From the NCBI GenBank assembly GCA_003169845.1, contig PNAG01000021.1:152997-216996 (forward strand): 64,000 bases of DNA, written 5' to 3'. Positions within the stretch are counted from its first letter, which is position 1; each line of letters starts with the position of its first letter. Shown in pieces: positions 32,847-41,401 of the stretch. Position numbers and translations under genes: made by a program. Under the pieces are notes generated by a model, which saw only the letters and a program-made list of their open reading frames with translations, searched no databases and had not been told where the DNA came from. Source of the stretch: Candidatus Dormiibacterota bacterium (lineage in GTDB: Bacteria; Chloroflexota; Dormibacteria; Dormibacterales; Dormibacteraceae).

Positions 32847-33532
32847 ACCTCAACGCCGACCTCGGGGAAGGAGCCGGTGAGGACGAGGCGATCCTTCACC
32901 AGGTCGACAGCGCGTGCGTCGCATGCGGCGTCCACGCCGGCTCCGCGTCGATCAGCATCGCCACCGTGTCACGAAGTCGCGCGCTCGGGGTCGAGGTGGG
33001 CGCGCATCCCGGATATGACGACCGTCCCAACTTCGGCCGCGTCGAGGTGCCCATGTCCGTCAAGGAGATCGAGTCGCTGGTCGCGTTCCAGGTCGCGAGC
33101 CTGGCGGCGATCGGTCCCCTTGCTTTCGTCAAGGCGCACGGAGCTCTCTACCACCACTGCCAACACGACCGAGCCGCAGCGGATGCGCTGGCCCGGGTGG
33201 CGAGGCATCACGGCGCCGGACTGGTCGGCCAGCCCGGATTTGAGATCGTAGCCGCTGCGGAGCGGGCGGGCATCCCGGCGTACCGAGAAGGATTCGCCGA
33301 TCGCAGGGTGCTGCCGGACGGCACCCTCGCACCGCGCCGCGAACCCGGATCCATGCTCCAGCCTGAGCGCGCTGTCGAGCAGGCGGTGCGCATGGCCCGC
33401 AGCGGGCAGTACGACACGATCTGCATTCACGGCGACACGCCCGGCGCGGCGGCGGTCGCGGCGGCAGTGCGGCAGGCGCTCGACTCAGCCGGGATTGCCA
33501 CGGGCCCGCTGGCCACGCGGATCGCACGGTGA
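32843..33532 (+). CDS. pxpA: 5-oxoprolinase subunit A (LamB/YcsF family)
   Basis: Part of the bacterial ATP-dependent 5-oxoprolinase PxpABC, which opens pyroglutamate to glutamate. The sequence begins [18 protein letters not shown] and has SACVACGVHAG, GAHPGYDD, KAHGALYHHC and ICIHGDTPGA. At 229 residues it is slightly shorter than the usual 250. TTG start in TTGA overlap with moaB. Its partners pxpB and pxpC lie 2.5 to 3.4 kb away on the other strand. Confidence 0.92.
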   Translation: MNLNADLGEGAGEDEAILHQVDSACVACGVHAGSASISIATVSRSRALGVEVGAHPGYDDRPNFGRVEVPMSVKEIESLVAFQVASLAAIGPLAFVKAHGALYHHCQHDRAAADALARVARHHGAGLVGQPGFEIVAAAERAGIPAYREGFADRRVLPDGTLAPRREPGSMLQPERAVEQAVRMARSGQYDTICIHGDTPGAAAVAAAVRQALDSAGIATGPLATRIAR

Positions 33533-34335
33533 CCTTCTCCATCCGCGAGCTCGCAGAGATCGAAGACCTGAATCAGCTGGCCGAGCTCTTCGCCGTCGTC
33601 TGGGGCCGGCCTGGCGAGCCTCCGATCAGCTCGGACGTCCTGAAGGCGCTCGCTCACTCCGGCAACTACGTGTCGGGCGCTTACCTCGACAACAAGATCA
33701 CGGGCGGTCTGGTCGGGTGGTTCGGCGGCGTGCCTCCACACGAGCTGCACATGCACTCGCACATCCTTGGGGTGCTCAGCGGCAGCGAAGCTCATGGTCT
33801 TGGTTTCGAGCTGAAGCAGCACCAGCGCCGCTGGTGCCTCGCGCGAGACGTCAATGTCATCGAGTGGACGACCGACCCGCTGGTGCGGCGCAACGCCTAC
33901 TTCAACCTCACCAAGCTTTGCGCGCACGCCAGTGAATACCTGGTGAACGTCTATGGCGAGATGGCGGACGGCATCAACGCCGGCGAGGAGTCGGATCGAC
34001 TGCTGATCAGTTGGCGGCTCGACACGCCGGCCGCGGACGCTGCGGCCGGCGGCCATCCTCCTGATTCCAGGCTCGATGAGCTGCGCCGCGATGGCGCGGT
34101 CGAGGCGCTGTCGGTCGGAGATGCGGGCGAACCAGTGGCGACTGCCGCCTCCGCGCGCGTCCTTCTATGCCAGGTGCCGGATGACATCGTTGCGCTCAGA
34201 CGCTCCGATCCTTCGCTAGCGAGCTCGTGGCGCATGGCCGTGCGCAAAACGTTCACAGATGCGCTGGCCGCCGGCTACGAGGTGAGTGGCGCCACGCGCT
34301 CGGGCTGGTACGTGTTGGAAACCCAGGCTGACTAG
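33529..34335 (+). CDS. GNAT-family acetyltransferase (COG3375-like)
   Basis: Predicted acetyltransferase of 268 residues. IRELAEIEDLNQLAELFAVVWG opens the fold. HMHSHILGVLSGSEAHGLGFELK is the acetyl-CoA-binding region, with VIEWTTDPLVRRNAYFNLTKL after it. This arrangement matches a conserved but uncharacterised GNAT group. GTG start overlaps the pxpA stop (GTGA), making it the last gene of moaC-moaB-pxpA-GNAT. Substrate unknown. Confidence 0.8.
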   Translation: MTFSIRELAEIEDLNQLAELFAVVWGRPGEPPISSDVLKALAHSGNYVSGAYLDNKITGGLVGWFGGVPPHELHMHSHILGVLSGSEAHGLGFELKQHQRRWCLARDVNVIEWTTDPLVRRNAYFNLTKLCAHASEYLVNVYGEMADGINAGEESDRLLISWRLDTPAADAAAGGHPPDSRLDELRRDGAVEALSVGDAGEPVATAASARVLLCQVPDDIVALRRSDPSLASSWRMAVRKTFTDALAAGYEVSGATRSGWYVLETQAD

Positions 34336-34344
34336 ACTTTTCCC

Positions 34345-34836
34345 GTGTTGAAGATTGGGGACAAGGCGCCAGATTTCAAGCTTCCGACCACGGGAGGTTC
34401 CGAGCTCACGCTCGCGGAAGCGCTCCAAAAACACAAAGCCCTCGTCTTTCTCTTCTACGTGTTGGATTTCACCGGTGGTTGAAGGATGGAGTTGACCGAG
34501 TTTCGGTCAAGGCACGAGGCGGCCGCAGCCGATGGCATCGGCATTTACGGCATCAGCGTGGACTCCGTGTTCTCGCACACCGCTTTCGCCAAGGAGCTGG
34601 GCGGCCTCCCCTACGACCTGATCGCGGACTTCGAGCGGAAGATGGTCACCGAGTACGAGGTGCGCCGCGATGACGTGGAGGGGTACTCGGGAATTCCGCG
34701 CCGTACGGTTTTCGTGATCGACGGCGATGGGGTCATCCGGTACACGTGGGCCACGTCTCGGGAAAAACCCCAGCCCGATTACGACCTGGTGATCGAGGAG
34801 GCCCGTAAAGCCGCAGGCGGACCGGAGGCTGCGTAA
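34345..34836 (+). CDS. peroxiredoxin with in-frame TGA at the active site: probable selenoprotein
   Basis: AhpC/TSA-type peroxiredoxin, 163 residues if TGA (34480-34482) is read as selenocysteine (residue 46). Before it: IGDKAPDFKLPTTGG and ALVFLFYVLDFTGG. After it, in the same frame: MELTEFRSRH, GIYGISVDSVFSHTAFAKE and GIPRRTVFVIDGDGVIRYTW, to a normal stop. The TGA stands where the peroxidatic Cys of T-x-x-C belongs (TGG-Sec). The protein has no Cys elsewhere. A perfect 7-bp hairpin follows (34492-34510). The GTG at 34345 is the only start that keeps the Prx N-terminus. A plain nonsense mutation is the alternative. DinB-like gene follows as TAATG. Confidence 0.85.
34492..34510 (+). promoter_or_regulatory. 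bacterial SECIS-like hairpin
   Basis: TTGACCG (34492-34498) pairs perfectly with CGGTCAA (34504-34510) around the loop AGTTT. The loop begins 16 nt after the TGA and has G as its second base. The published general model for bacterial SECIS elements asks for a 16-37 nt gap to the loop, a stem of at least 4 bp, and G among the first two loop bases; all three are met. Confidence 0.75.
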
Positions 34837-35339
34837 TGACCTCTTCCAATGCGGAGATGCAGCGGATCGAAGTCTCGTGGAATCAGCTCGCTGAGCTCGT
34901 CAACCAGGTCGAGGACGCCGGCGGCCTCACCAAGCTCGGGAAAGATGGATGGTCCGTCAAAGACCACCTCGCGCATGTCGCGGCCTGGGAGCATTCGCTC
35001 GCGGCCCTGATTGAAGGCCGCGACCGGCTCGAAGCAATGGGCGTTCGCGGGGTCGAAGAGAACACGGATGTGATCAACGAGGCGGTCAGAAAGCTTCACG
35101 AGGGCGACGTGGCGGATGAGGCGCTCGCGTACTTTCGAGACTCACATGTACAGATGGTGGCTGCGCTCGGAAAGCTGAGCGACGCCGACCTCCAGAAACC
35201 CTACAGTCATTTCCAGCCGAGCGACCCGGACGAAAAGAGGCCGGCGATCGGCTGGGTCGCGGGCAACACGTACGAGCACTACGCCGAGCACATCGGCTGG
35301 ATCAATCAGCTTTTGAGCGAGTCGAGCGCCGCTCGCTGA
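34836..35339 (+). CDS. DinB-like/DfsB-family four-helix protein
   Basis: A 167-residue four-helix-bundle protein of the DinB superfamily. The metal-binding His positions are visible in WSVKDHLAHVAAWEHSL and the C-terminal YEHYAEHIGWI. Members include thiol-dependent transferases and stress-induced proteins; the substrate is not predictable. Its ATG overlaps the stop of the peroxiredoxin gene (TAATG), so the two are co-translated and may share a redox or detoxification role. The 3' end overlaps convergent pxpC by 34 bp. Confidence 0.8.
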   Translation: MTSSNAEMQRIEVSWNQLAELVNQVEDAGGLTKLGKDGWSVKDHLAHVAAWEHSLAALIEGRDRLEAMGVRGVEENTDVINEAVRKLHEGDVADEALAYFRDSHVQMVAALGKLSDADLQKPYSHFQPSDPDEKRPAIGWVAGNTYEHYAEHIGWINQLLSESSAAR

Positions 35340-36241
35340 GCCGCGCGCATGCGCAGAGCGGTTTCAATGCTGACCTCCGCGAACCTCAGCTCTTCACCGG
35401 GCAGAAGCTGAGCGGCGACCGGCATCGCTGCCCCGGCGATGGTGGCGACGACGGGATAGCCTCCGGCGGTCTGATGATCGGACATGAGCAGGATCGGCTG
35501 GCCGCTTCGCGGCACCTGCACCACGCCGGCGACGAGGCCGAACGAGAGCAGCTCTTCGCCGGAGGCGTCGAGCGATTGACCCTCGAGCCGGTACCCCATG
35601 CGGTCGGCGTCGCGACTCACCGTGTATGTCGATCCGAACAGCGCGCTGCGGCTCTCGGCCGGCAGCCGCTCGAGGTGCGGACCCGCGATCGCAGGTAGGG
35701 TGTGGTCGGCGTAGTCGGGCCGCAGCTCGTGAGGCAGCCGGCGATCTAAACCGGCGGGCGTGGGCGGAACGTCCGTGGCGACGATCACGTCCCCCGCGAT
35801 CAGAGGGCGTCCGTGCATGCCGCCGCGTTCCGCGAGCAGGTAGGTCGAGACGGAGCCAAGCCACCGGTCTCCCGCGATGCCGCCTGCCACGGCGATGTAG
35901 GCGCGAGCTCCCGAACGCCGACCGGCGAATTTGAGCTCATCGCCTTCATTCAGGACCAGGCTGGTCCACACCGGCACGGGCTGCCCGTTCACGCGCGGGT
36001 CGAAATCGGCTCCGGTGATCGCGACCAGGCTTGGTCGCAGGGCGACGAGCACGGGCCCGCTCACCGTGCATTCGAGCGTGGCAGCACCTTCGTCGTTGCC
36101 CGCCAGGAGGTTCGCCGCCCTATGCGCGAATCGATCCATCGCCCCGCCGGGCGGGACGCCGGCAGACATGGCATTTAGACGTCCGAGGTCTTGCACGGTC
36201 GTGAGAAGCCCGGGCTTCACGACCCGCAGCGCCTCGCTCAA
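35306..36241 (-). CDS. pxpC: 5-oxoprolinase subunit C (biotin-dependent carboxyltransferase family)
   Basis: Partner of PxpB in 5-oxoprolinase, 311 residues. VVKPGLLTTVQDLGRLNAMSAG begins the family sequence, followed by AMDRFAHRAANLLAGND, VAVAGGIAG, DRMGYRLEG and SDHQTAGGYPVVATI. TTG start at 36241 overlaps the pxpB stop as TTGA. A longer open frame upstream lies within pxpB and has no family sequence. Converges on the DinB-like gene. Confidence 0.92.
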   Translation of the reverse strand: MSEALRVVKPGLLTTVQDLGRLNAMSAGVPPGGAMDRFAHRAANLLAGNDEGAATLECTVSGPVLVALRPSLVAITGADFDPRVNGQPVPVWTSLVLNEGDELKFAGRRSGARAYIAVAGGIAGDRWLGSVSTYLLAERGGMHGRPLIAGDVIVATDVPPTPAGLDRRLPHELRPDYADHTLPAIAGPHLERLPAESRSALFGSTYTVSRDADRMGYRLEGQSLDASGEELLSFGLVAGVVQVPRSGQPILLMSDHQTAGGYPVVATIAGAAMPVAAQLLPGEELRFAEVSIETALRMRAAQRAALDSLKS

Positions 36242-36894
36242 GCAGGCGCGGCGAAGAATTTGACCCGATCGCCCGCGCGGAACAAGCACGGCGGATAGGA
36301 GTCGGGAAGAAAAAGCCTGACCGTGGTCCGGCCGATCAGATGCCACCCCCCAGGTGTGGCGAGCGGATAGATTCCAGTCTGCCGCCCGGCGATGGCGACG
36401 GATCCGGCGGGCACCCTGGTCCGCGGCACCCGAAGGCGGGGCAGCTCGAGCTCCTCGGGCAGCGGGCCCAGGTAACCCCATCCGGGCACGAATCCGACCA
36501 GGAAGACGCGGTAGATCGGCCGCGTGTGGATCTCGACGATCCTGGACGCGGGCAGGCCCAGCGCCACCGCGACAGCCTCCATGTCAGGTCCGTCGTAAAC
36601 CACGGGAATCCGGTGAAGCCGGCCCGGTTCGGCCATTGGCGGCCGCTTCGACGCAAGCCTTTTGATCGCGGAGGTCAGCGCTTCGTGAGTCGTCTGATCC
36701 GGGTCGAAGTGGACCGTGACGGCGGCATAGCCTGCGATGGCCTGCCGCACGTCTCGCCGCTTCTTCAGGGCTGTGGCCAGCGCGATTGCGCGCGTGTTGA
36801 TTGCGGTGTCGAGCCGCGTCCCCAACTCCGCGAGGAGCGCGGCTTCACCGAGCGGGTGCGTTCGAACCCTGGCGATGGAGCGCGGCGCTGGCAT
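36238..36894 (-). CDS. pxpB: 5-oxoprolinase subunit B (KipI/PxpB family)
   Basis: A 218-residue subunit with LGEAALLAELGTRLD at the start, VTVHFDPDQTTHEAL, IPVVYDGPDMEAVA, and the hallmark FLVGFVPGWGYLGPLPEEL with GIYPLATPGGWHLIGRT. With PxpC it forms the ATP-using part of 5-oxoprolinase. The ATG at 36894 lies 50 bp inside the preceding DUF4013 gene. pxpA is on the other strand beyond the peroxiredoxin. Confidence 0.92.
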   Translation of the reverse strand: MPAPRSIARVRTHPLGEAALLAELGTRLDTAINTRAIALATALKKRRDVRQAIAGYAAVTVHFDPDQTTHEALTSAIKRLASKRPPMAEPGRLHRIPVVYDGPDMEAVAVALGLPASRIVEIHTRPIYRVFLVGFVPGWGYLGPLPEELELPRLRVPRTRVPAGSVAIAGRQTGIYPLATPGGWHLIGRTTVRLFLPDSYPPCLFRAGDRVKFFAAPA

Positions 36895-37501
36895 GTGCGC
36901 TCACAAGAATGGCGTAGAACACGCCCGGCACGAGGCCCGCGCAAAGCAACCCTACGCACGCCAACCCGATTGCCCAGCCGGTCACGATGGCGGCTGCCGC
37001 GAGATTCCAGGTGGTGAAATCGCGCCTCACAGCTTTGATCGACGCGGTCAGATCGAACAGGTCGACAGGTCTTTTCGAGTGCGCGAAGCGGGCGGTGGCG
37101 TGTGGCATGTGAATGAGCAGGAGGAGCCCCCAGGGAAGCGCGAGGAGGAACAGCGCCACGGTGTGGGCGTAGAGCTGGGAAACCGGCGCATCGGCCACGT
37201 GCCACAGGTGTGCTTCGAGCAGCCACCCCGCCAGTGGGTTGAGGAGAAAGGCGAATGGCGCCGTGAAGAGCGACACGACACCGGTGGCGCAGAGGCCATC
37301 GATCAGGAGGCGCCCCGAAAGCACCCATCTCGGGGGGCCGCTCGCCGAATCGAGCTCGGCCTGGCGCGTGGCGGCGATGGCGTAGCCGAGGAGCGGGATG
37401 AACGCGATCGGCAGGAGCAGCACGGCGAGCGCACCTGGGATCCACCTCGACTTCCACTCGCCCCGAAACGGCCACGAGAAGGAATCGGCGACCACATTCA
37501 T
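36845..37501 (-). CDS. DUF4013 membrane protein
   Basis: A 218-residue integral membrane protein with about five to six hydrophobic helices. The start DSFSWPFRGEWKSRWIPGAL and LLLPIAFIPLLGYAIAATR match the DUF4013 layout, in which a soluble head precedes repeated helices. Function is unknown. It overlaps pxpB by 50 bp and may be in the same transcript without sharing its role. Confidence 0.75.
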   Translation of the reverse strand: MNVVADSFSWPFRGEWKSRWIPGALAVLLLPIAFIPLLGYAIAATRQAELDSASGPPRWVLSGRLLIDGLCATGVVSLFTAPFAFLLNPLAGWLLEAHLWHVADAPVSQLYAHTVALFLLALPWGLLLLIHMPHATARFAHSKRPVDLFDLTASIKAVRRDFTTWNLAAAAIVTGWAIGLACVGLLCAGLVPGVFYAILVSAHASAALHRQGSNAPAR

Positions 37502-37533
37502 GGTCGCAACCTTAAGGTGGTGTGCCTAGGGCG

Positions 37534-38034
37534 CTACAGCTGGGATTCGATCGCTTCGATCAGCTGCGAGTCTTCGGGGACGACCTTCGACCGGAAGCGG
37601 CGCACCACATGCCCGTCGCGGCCGACCAGGAACTTCTCGAAGTTCCATTTCACGTTCCCCGCCTTACCTGACTCGTCAGCTGCTTCGCTCAGGATTTCGT
37701 AGAGCGGGTGCTGGTGCCCGCCCTTGACGTCGAGCTTGGCGAACAGTGGAAAGGTGACTCCGTAGTTGACGCTGCAGAACTCCTGGATCTTCTCGGAGTT
37801 GCCGGGCTCCTGGTTGAAGAACTGGTTGCATGGGAAGCCGAGCACGACCAAGCCCCGATCCGCGTAGCGCTCGCTGAGCGCCTGGAGGCCTGCGTATTGA
37901 GGAGTGAAACCGCACCTGGACGCAACATTGACCGCAAGCACAACCTTCCCCTCATATTCGGAGAGCCGGGCCGGTTTGCCGTCGAGTCTCGGCAACTCGA
38001 TCTCGTAAATCGAGCGCGCCGTCTGCTGAGCCAC
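37534..38034 (-). CDS. glutathione peroxidase-family protein (Cys form)
   Basis: Thiol peroxidase of 166 residues. The catalytic Cys41 stands in NVASRCGFTPQY, with GFPCNQFFNQEPG supplying the Gln and a second Cys, and KWNFEKFLVG the Trp-Asn. Bacterial Cys members usually use thioredoxin rather than glutathione. Here the catalytic residue is an ordinary Cys codon, in contrast to the TGA-bearing peroxiredoxin 2.7 kb away. Confidence 0.92.
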   Translation of the reverse strand: MAQQTARSIYEIELPRLDGKPARLSEYEGKVVLAVNVASRCGFTPQYAGLQALSERYADRGLVVLGFPCNQFFNQEPGNSEKIQEFCSVNYGVTFPLFAKLDVKGGHQHPLYEILSEAADESGKAGNVKWNFEKFLVGRDGHVVRRFRSKVVPEDSQLIEAIESQL

Positions 38035-38082
38035 ATGTAAAAGAAGCCGGCACGGACCCCGGCTATTCCGGACATCAGCGCG

Positions 38083-38691
38083 CTAACCCTTCTTGAGCTG
38101 AACCTCGAAGCCGCCGTCCGTCGGGTTGACCTCAACGTCGCCCGCCCTCACGCGGATCCCGTCGGCGACACGTGTCGCGATGACCGAGCCCTCCGAGACC
38201 AGCTCGTCGAAACGCCACTCCTTGCCCTGCTTGCGCATCTTCACCACCACGCCTCCCGGGCTGCGCCAAACGCCTTCACCGGCCGGGCGGAAGCCCCTGG
38301 TGACCAGCTCGCCAAGACGGTCGGGAATCGCTTCCGGCGGGGGCTTGGCCGTCGGCCACACAACCGGGCGCTCCGGCGCACCCGGCCTCGGCGAGTCCGC
38401 CCGCTGGGGCTTTCGGAACTTCGCCTGCTCGAGGGACAGCCGTAGCAATTCAGAGCCCTCGTCCTGGGCGAAGAACGCGCCCGAGATCCGGCCCTGGTCC
38501 TGGGAGCGGCGGATGCAGTTCGTGCAGTCGGCGTCGTCCTCGACGGCTGAATAGGTTCCAGCGGCCAGCGTCTGGTTGCACAGTGTTGTGACCGGACCGC
38601 TTCGGGGCGCCCGCGGTGTGAGGTGAATCCTGCCACCGGTCTTGCGCCTGACGGATTCGAGCTTTAGCTGCTGGACGCCCATCGGCGTCAA
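38083..38691 (-). CDS. hypothetical protein with Cys pair
   Basis: A 202-residue protein I do not recognise. The N-terminus has TLCNQTL and DADCTNCIRR, a pattern seen in small zinc-binding modules of many actinobacterial hypotheticals. A Pro-rich middle follows, then a compact C-terminus (WRSPGGVVVKMRKQGKEWRFD, split by turns, and DVEVNPTDGGFEVQLKKG). The ATG at 38691 or 38682 could be used. No informative neighbours. Confidence 0.6.
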   Translation of the reverse strand: MTPMGVQQLKLESVRRKTGGRIHLTPRAPRSGPVTTLCNQTLAAGTYSAVEDDADCTNCIRRSQDQGRISGAFFAQDEGSELLRLSLEQAKFRKPQRADSPRPGAPERPVVWPTAKPPPEAIPDRLGELVTRGFRPAGEGVWRSPGGVVVKMRKQGKEWRFDELVSEGSVIATRVADGIRVRAGDVEVNPTDGGFEVQLKKG

Positions 38692-38729
38692 TCATGCGCA
38701 TGTCCAGCGCTTTTCACTTGGGCTTGTCC

Positions 38730-38772
38730 CTCACCCGGCGCTTCGCGCCACCCTCCACCTTGCGGAGGAGGG
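38730..38772. repeat. GC-rich hairpin block after dioxygenase gene
   Basis: CCCTCACCC is followed by the hairpin GGCGC-TTC-GCGCC and a second hairpin CCTCC-ACCTTGC-GGAGG. It lies just after the end of the ring-cleaving dioxygenase gene (minus strand) and may terminate it. The CCCTCACCC start is shared with 27797-27833. Confidence 0.45.
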
Positions 38773-38779
38773 GGAAAAA

Positions 38780-39715
38780 TCAGCTCTTCTTGCTGGTGGC
38801 CTGAAGTCTCAGGTTTGGCAGAGGGGTGAGGTTCGCTTCGACCTGGGCGCGATAGTGCTCGAACGCTGGCGGAAGCGACAGCCGCTCACCCAGGTGCTCT
38901 TTCGGCTCGTCCGAGGTGAACCCTGGTCCGATGGTGGCGATCTCGAACAGGACGCCGCTCGGTTCCCTGAAGTAGATGGAGCGGAAGTAGAAGCGATCGA
39001 TCACGGGGGTCGGGTCGCCTCCGCCCTCGATCACGCGATCGCGCCAGCCTTCGTGGTCCGCCATGGTCGACGCCCAGGCGACGTGATGCACGGTGCCTGA
39101 TCCACTCAGTCCCCGCGCCTCGGGAGCGTCGTCGTAGACGTAATAAGAGCCCCGTGAATCGCCGCGCGACTCGTACGAGCCGGCGTCGGAGCTGCTGAAA
39201 CCGAGAGCATCCGCGAGGAACTGGCGGCTCGCCTCCGGCCGCTGAGAAAAGGCGCGCACACCGGCAAACCCCTGGAGCGCGAACTGCCTGGGAATCTCCG
39301 GATGGTCCGCGACGAGCGGTTGGTCGGGGGTCGGCTGGGCAGTGAGCTCCAGGCCCAGGCCTTCCGGGTCCTCGAAAAGGAGCCGATCGTCCTCGAGCGT
39401 GGATTCGATGCCGGCCGCCGCCAGCCTCCGGGCCCAGAACTCGAGCGCCTCGTGCGAGCCAACCCGCATGGCGATCCGGTGGATCATCCCCGCGCCCGCC
39501 CGGCCGCGGACAAGCCCGGGATACTCGAAGAATGTGAGGTCGGCGCCGGGACTGCCGCCCTCGTCGGCATAGAAGAGGTGGTAGACGGCGGGGTTGTCCT
39601 GGTTGACCGTCTTCTTGACGAGCCGCAGGCCCATTACGCCCTCGTAGAAGAGGAGGTTCTTGGTCGCGTCGGCTGTGATCGCGCTGATGTGGTGGATTCC
39701 GTCGAGCTTGTTCAT
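38780..39715 (-). CDS. VOC-family ring-cleaving dioxygenase (MhqO-like)
   Basis: A 311-residue protein with two vicinal-oxygen-chelate modules. The first has GIHHISAITADATKNLLFYE and the second HHVAWAS with EPSGVLFEIATIGPGF, giving two His and a Glu for metal. MhqO-type enzymes act on hydroquinones or other catechol-like compounds; the substrate here is not known. The ATG start at 39715 is 86 bp from the divergent YCF48-like gene. Confidence 0.87.
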   Translation of the reverse strand: MNKLDGIHHISAITADATKNLLFYEGVMGLRLVKKTVNQDNPAVYHLFYADEGGSPGADLTFFEYPGLVRGRAGAGMIHRIAMRVGSHEALEFWARRLAAAGIESTLEDDRLLFEDPEGLGLELTAQPTPDQPLVADHPEIPRQFALQGFAGVRAFSQRPEASRQFLADALGFSSSDAGSYESRGDSRGSYYVYDDAPEARGLSGSGTVHHVAWASTMADHEGWRDRVIEGGGDPTPVIDRFYFRSIYFREPSGVLFEIATIGPGFTSDEPKEHLGERLSLPPAFEHYRAQVEANLTPLPNLRLQATSKKS

Positions 39716-39801
39716 GGCTATACATTCCTACCCAAAACAGGAGGACTTTTGTTCCGCGCCGTAACAGACGGGCGGGTTCGTGCGTACAACTGGTAGGAAC
39801 C

Positions 39802-41394
39802 GTGAGCGACGACCAGGCGATCCCGCCGTCCAGCCATCTCGTTCCAACCGTGGTGCTTGCAGTGGTGATCGTTCTCGCCCTGGCGGCGATTGGGGTTCTT
39901 CTGGTGGCACGCGGCGCGGGCAGCGCTTCTTATGGGGGCCCGGTGCGCGGAACACGGTACACCGTCACCACATCGCTGATGGCTGCAAAAGGGGGGCCGC
40001 TGAATGCTTGTTTCGCCACGCCCTTGCCATCTCCGCCCATCGGGTGTGGCGGCGTCGAGGTCACGAACGTCGACGTGGCAGCAACCCTCGGCACAACCAC
40101 TTACCCAAACGGCACGGTCGGGACTCCTGTCGTAAAGCTGGTCGGCACCTGGGATGGGCGCGTGCTGCGTCTCACCGAACCGCCACAGGCAACAAAGGTC
40201 GGCAGCACCGAGCCCCAACCAGTTGCGCAGGCGCCGCCGGCATCGTCCGCGAAGTCAACACAGGAGGTGCTGCAGGAGATCACACGCGACGAGTCGAAGC
40301 TGCGGCAGCGCGGAATCGTGCTTCTGGAATGGGGCGAGGGCGCCGATGGTGCAGACGTGACCCTGGCGGTTGCCGACGCCGGCTCGGTGCAGTACCTCTA
40401 TGACACCTATGGTCGGATGCACATCAGCGGCTGGCTCCAACCGGTCGACCCAGCGAACATCGGCACCTCCCCGTCGCCCACGCCGTCAGGCAAGGGGGGT
40501 CCAGTGATCTACCTGCCGACGGAGGCCCAGCTCAGCGCTGCCTCAGGCAACGTCGTCTGGGCATTTGTCGCGGGCAGCCTTCTCTTCCGATCAACCGATG
40601 GCGGCAGCAACTGGGAGCAGCGGCCGCTACCGCCATATCACGGCGGAGGCTCGCCAGAAATCTCGTTCGTCGACGCCCTACACGGTTGGTATTCGACCGG
40701 CGGTGTGCCCGAAACCCAGTGCAACGGGGCGGGCGAGCAGGTCTGGCAGACCGCTGACGGAGGCACAACCTGGAGCGTGATTGCTTCAGTCGAGTCGCCC
40801 CAAGGCGGGCCGAGCGGCATCGGGTACGCGCAGTGCAAGCAGGGCATCTCTTTCACCGATCCGACACATGGATTTCTAGCCTCATGGGACGACAACCATC
40901 CCCCGACCATCTACCGAACTTCAGATGGCGGTCACTCGTGGAAGGGAAGCACGCTCCCGGATCCGCCTGGATTCGTGTCTCAAAACGGTGGTTTCGAGCT
41001 GCGCGCTGGTTTGGTCAAGGGCTTCGGGAGCACGCTGCTGGTGCTGGCCACCAGTGGCCAGGGAGACGGCTACGTGTTCCGTTCGACCGATGGAGGAGCG
41101 TCGTGGGCATTCCTTGCCAGGACGGGTGGCGGACCCAACAACCTCACGTTCGTAACCGCCACGCGCTGGTTGACGATCGGCAACGATTCGTCCGGGACTG
41201 AGACCACGGACGCAGGCAAGACATGGCATCCCTTCACCAACGACTACTCAAATGCCGCCGGCGTCGCGACCGTGTTCGTCTTCGGCGATGCTGAGATCGG
41301 CTACGGCACGGTTCGGGGCGGTATCCAGAGAACTGTGGATGGCGGAGCTCACTGGTCGATCATCGAGACGCCGGGAGTCTTCTGGCCCGGATAA
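39802..41394 (+). CDS. membrane-anchored BNR/YCF48-like beta-propeller protein
   Basis: A 530-residue protein with one N-terminal membrane helix (about 13-36) and a large outer part. Six Asp-box-type repeats are seen: STDGGSNW, TADGGTTW, TSDGGHSW, STDGGASW, TTDAGKTW and TVDGGAHW, spaced as propeller blades. Between the anchor and the propeller lies a region (about 45-215) with a Ser/Pro linker and a domain I do not recognise. Likely an extracytoplasmic scaffold or sugar-binding protein. GTG start 39802. Confidence 0.78.
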   Translation: MSDDQAIPPSSHLVPTVVLAVVIVLALAAIGVLLVARGAGSASYGGPVRGTRYTVTTSLMAAKGGPLNACFATPLPSPPIGCGGVEVTNVDVAATLGTTTYPNGTVGTPVVKLVGTWDGRVLRLTEPPQATKVGSTEPQPVAQAPPASSAKSTQEVLQEITRDESKLRQRGIVLLEWGEGADGADVTLAVADAGSVQYLYDTYGRMHISGWLQPVDPANIGTSPSPTPSGKGGPVIYLPTEAQLSAASGNVVWAFVAGSLLFRSTDGGSNWEQRPLPPYHGGGSPEISFVDALHGWYSTGGVPETQCNGAGEQVWQTADGGTTWSVIASVESPQGGPSGIGYAQCKQGISFTDPTHGFLASWDDNHPPTIYRTSDGGHSWKGSTLPDPPGFVSQNGGFELRAGLVKGFGSTLLVLATSGQGDGYVFRSTDGGASWAFLARTGGGPNNLTFVTATRWLTIGNDSSGTETTDAGKTWHPFTNDYSNAAGVATVFVFGDAEIGYGTVRGGIQRTVDGGAHWSIIETPGVFWPG

Positions 41395-41401
41395 TCGGCG
41401 G

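Noticed and set aside
34486..34836. Treating the downstream peroxiredoxin part as a separate gene from ATG 34486
   Set aside because: It would lack the N-terminal thioredoxin-fold strands and the catalytic residue; the upstream part is in the same frame with only the TGA between.
38083..38691. Assigning the Cys-pair protein to a named zinc-finger family
   Set aside because: Only two Cys clusters are visible and the rest matches nothing I recognise, so it is left hypothetical.
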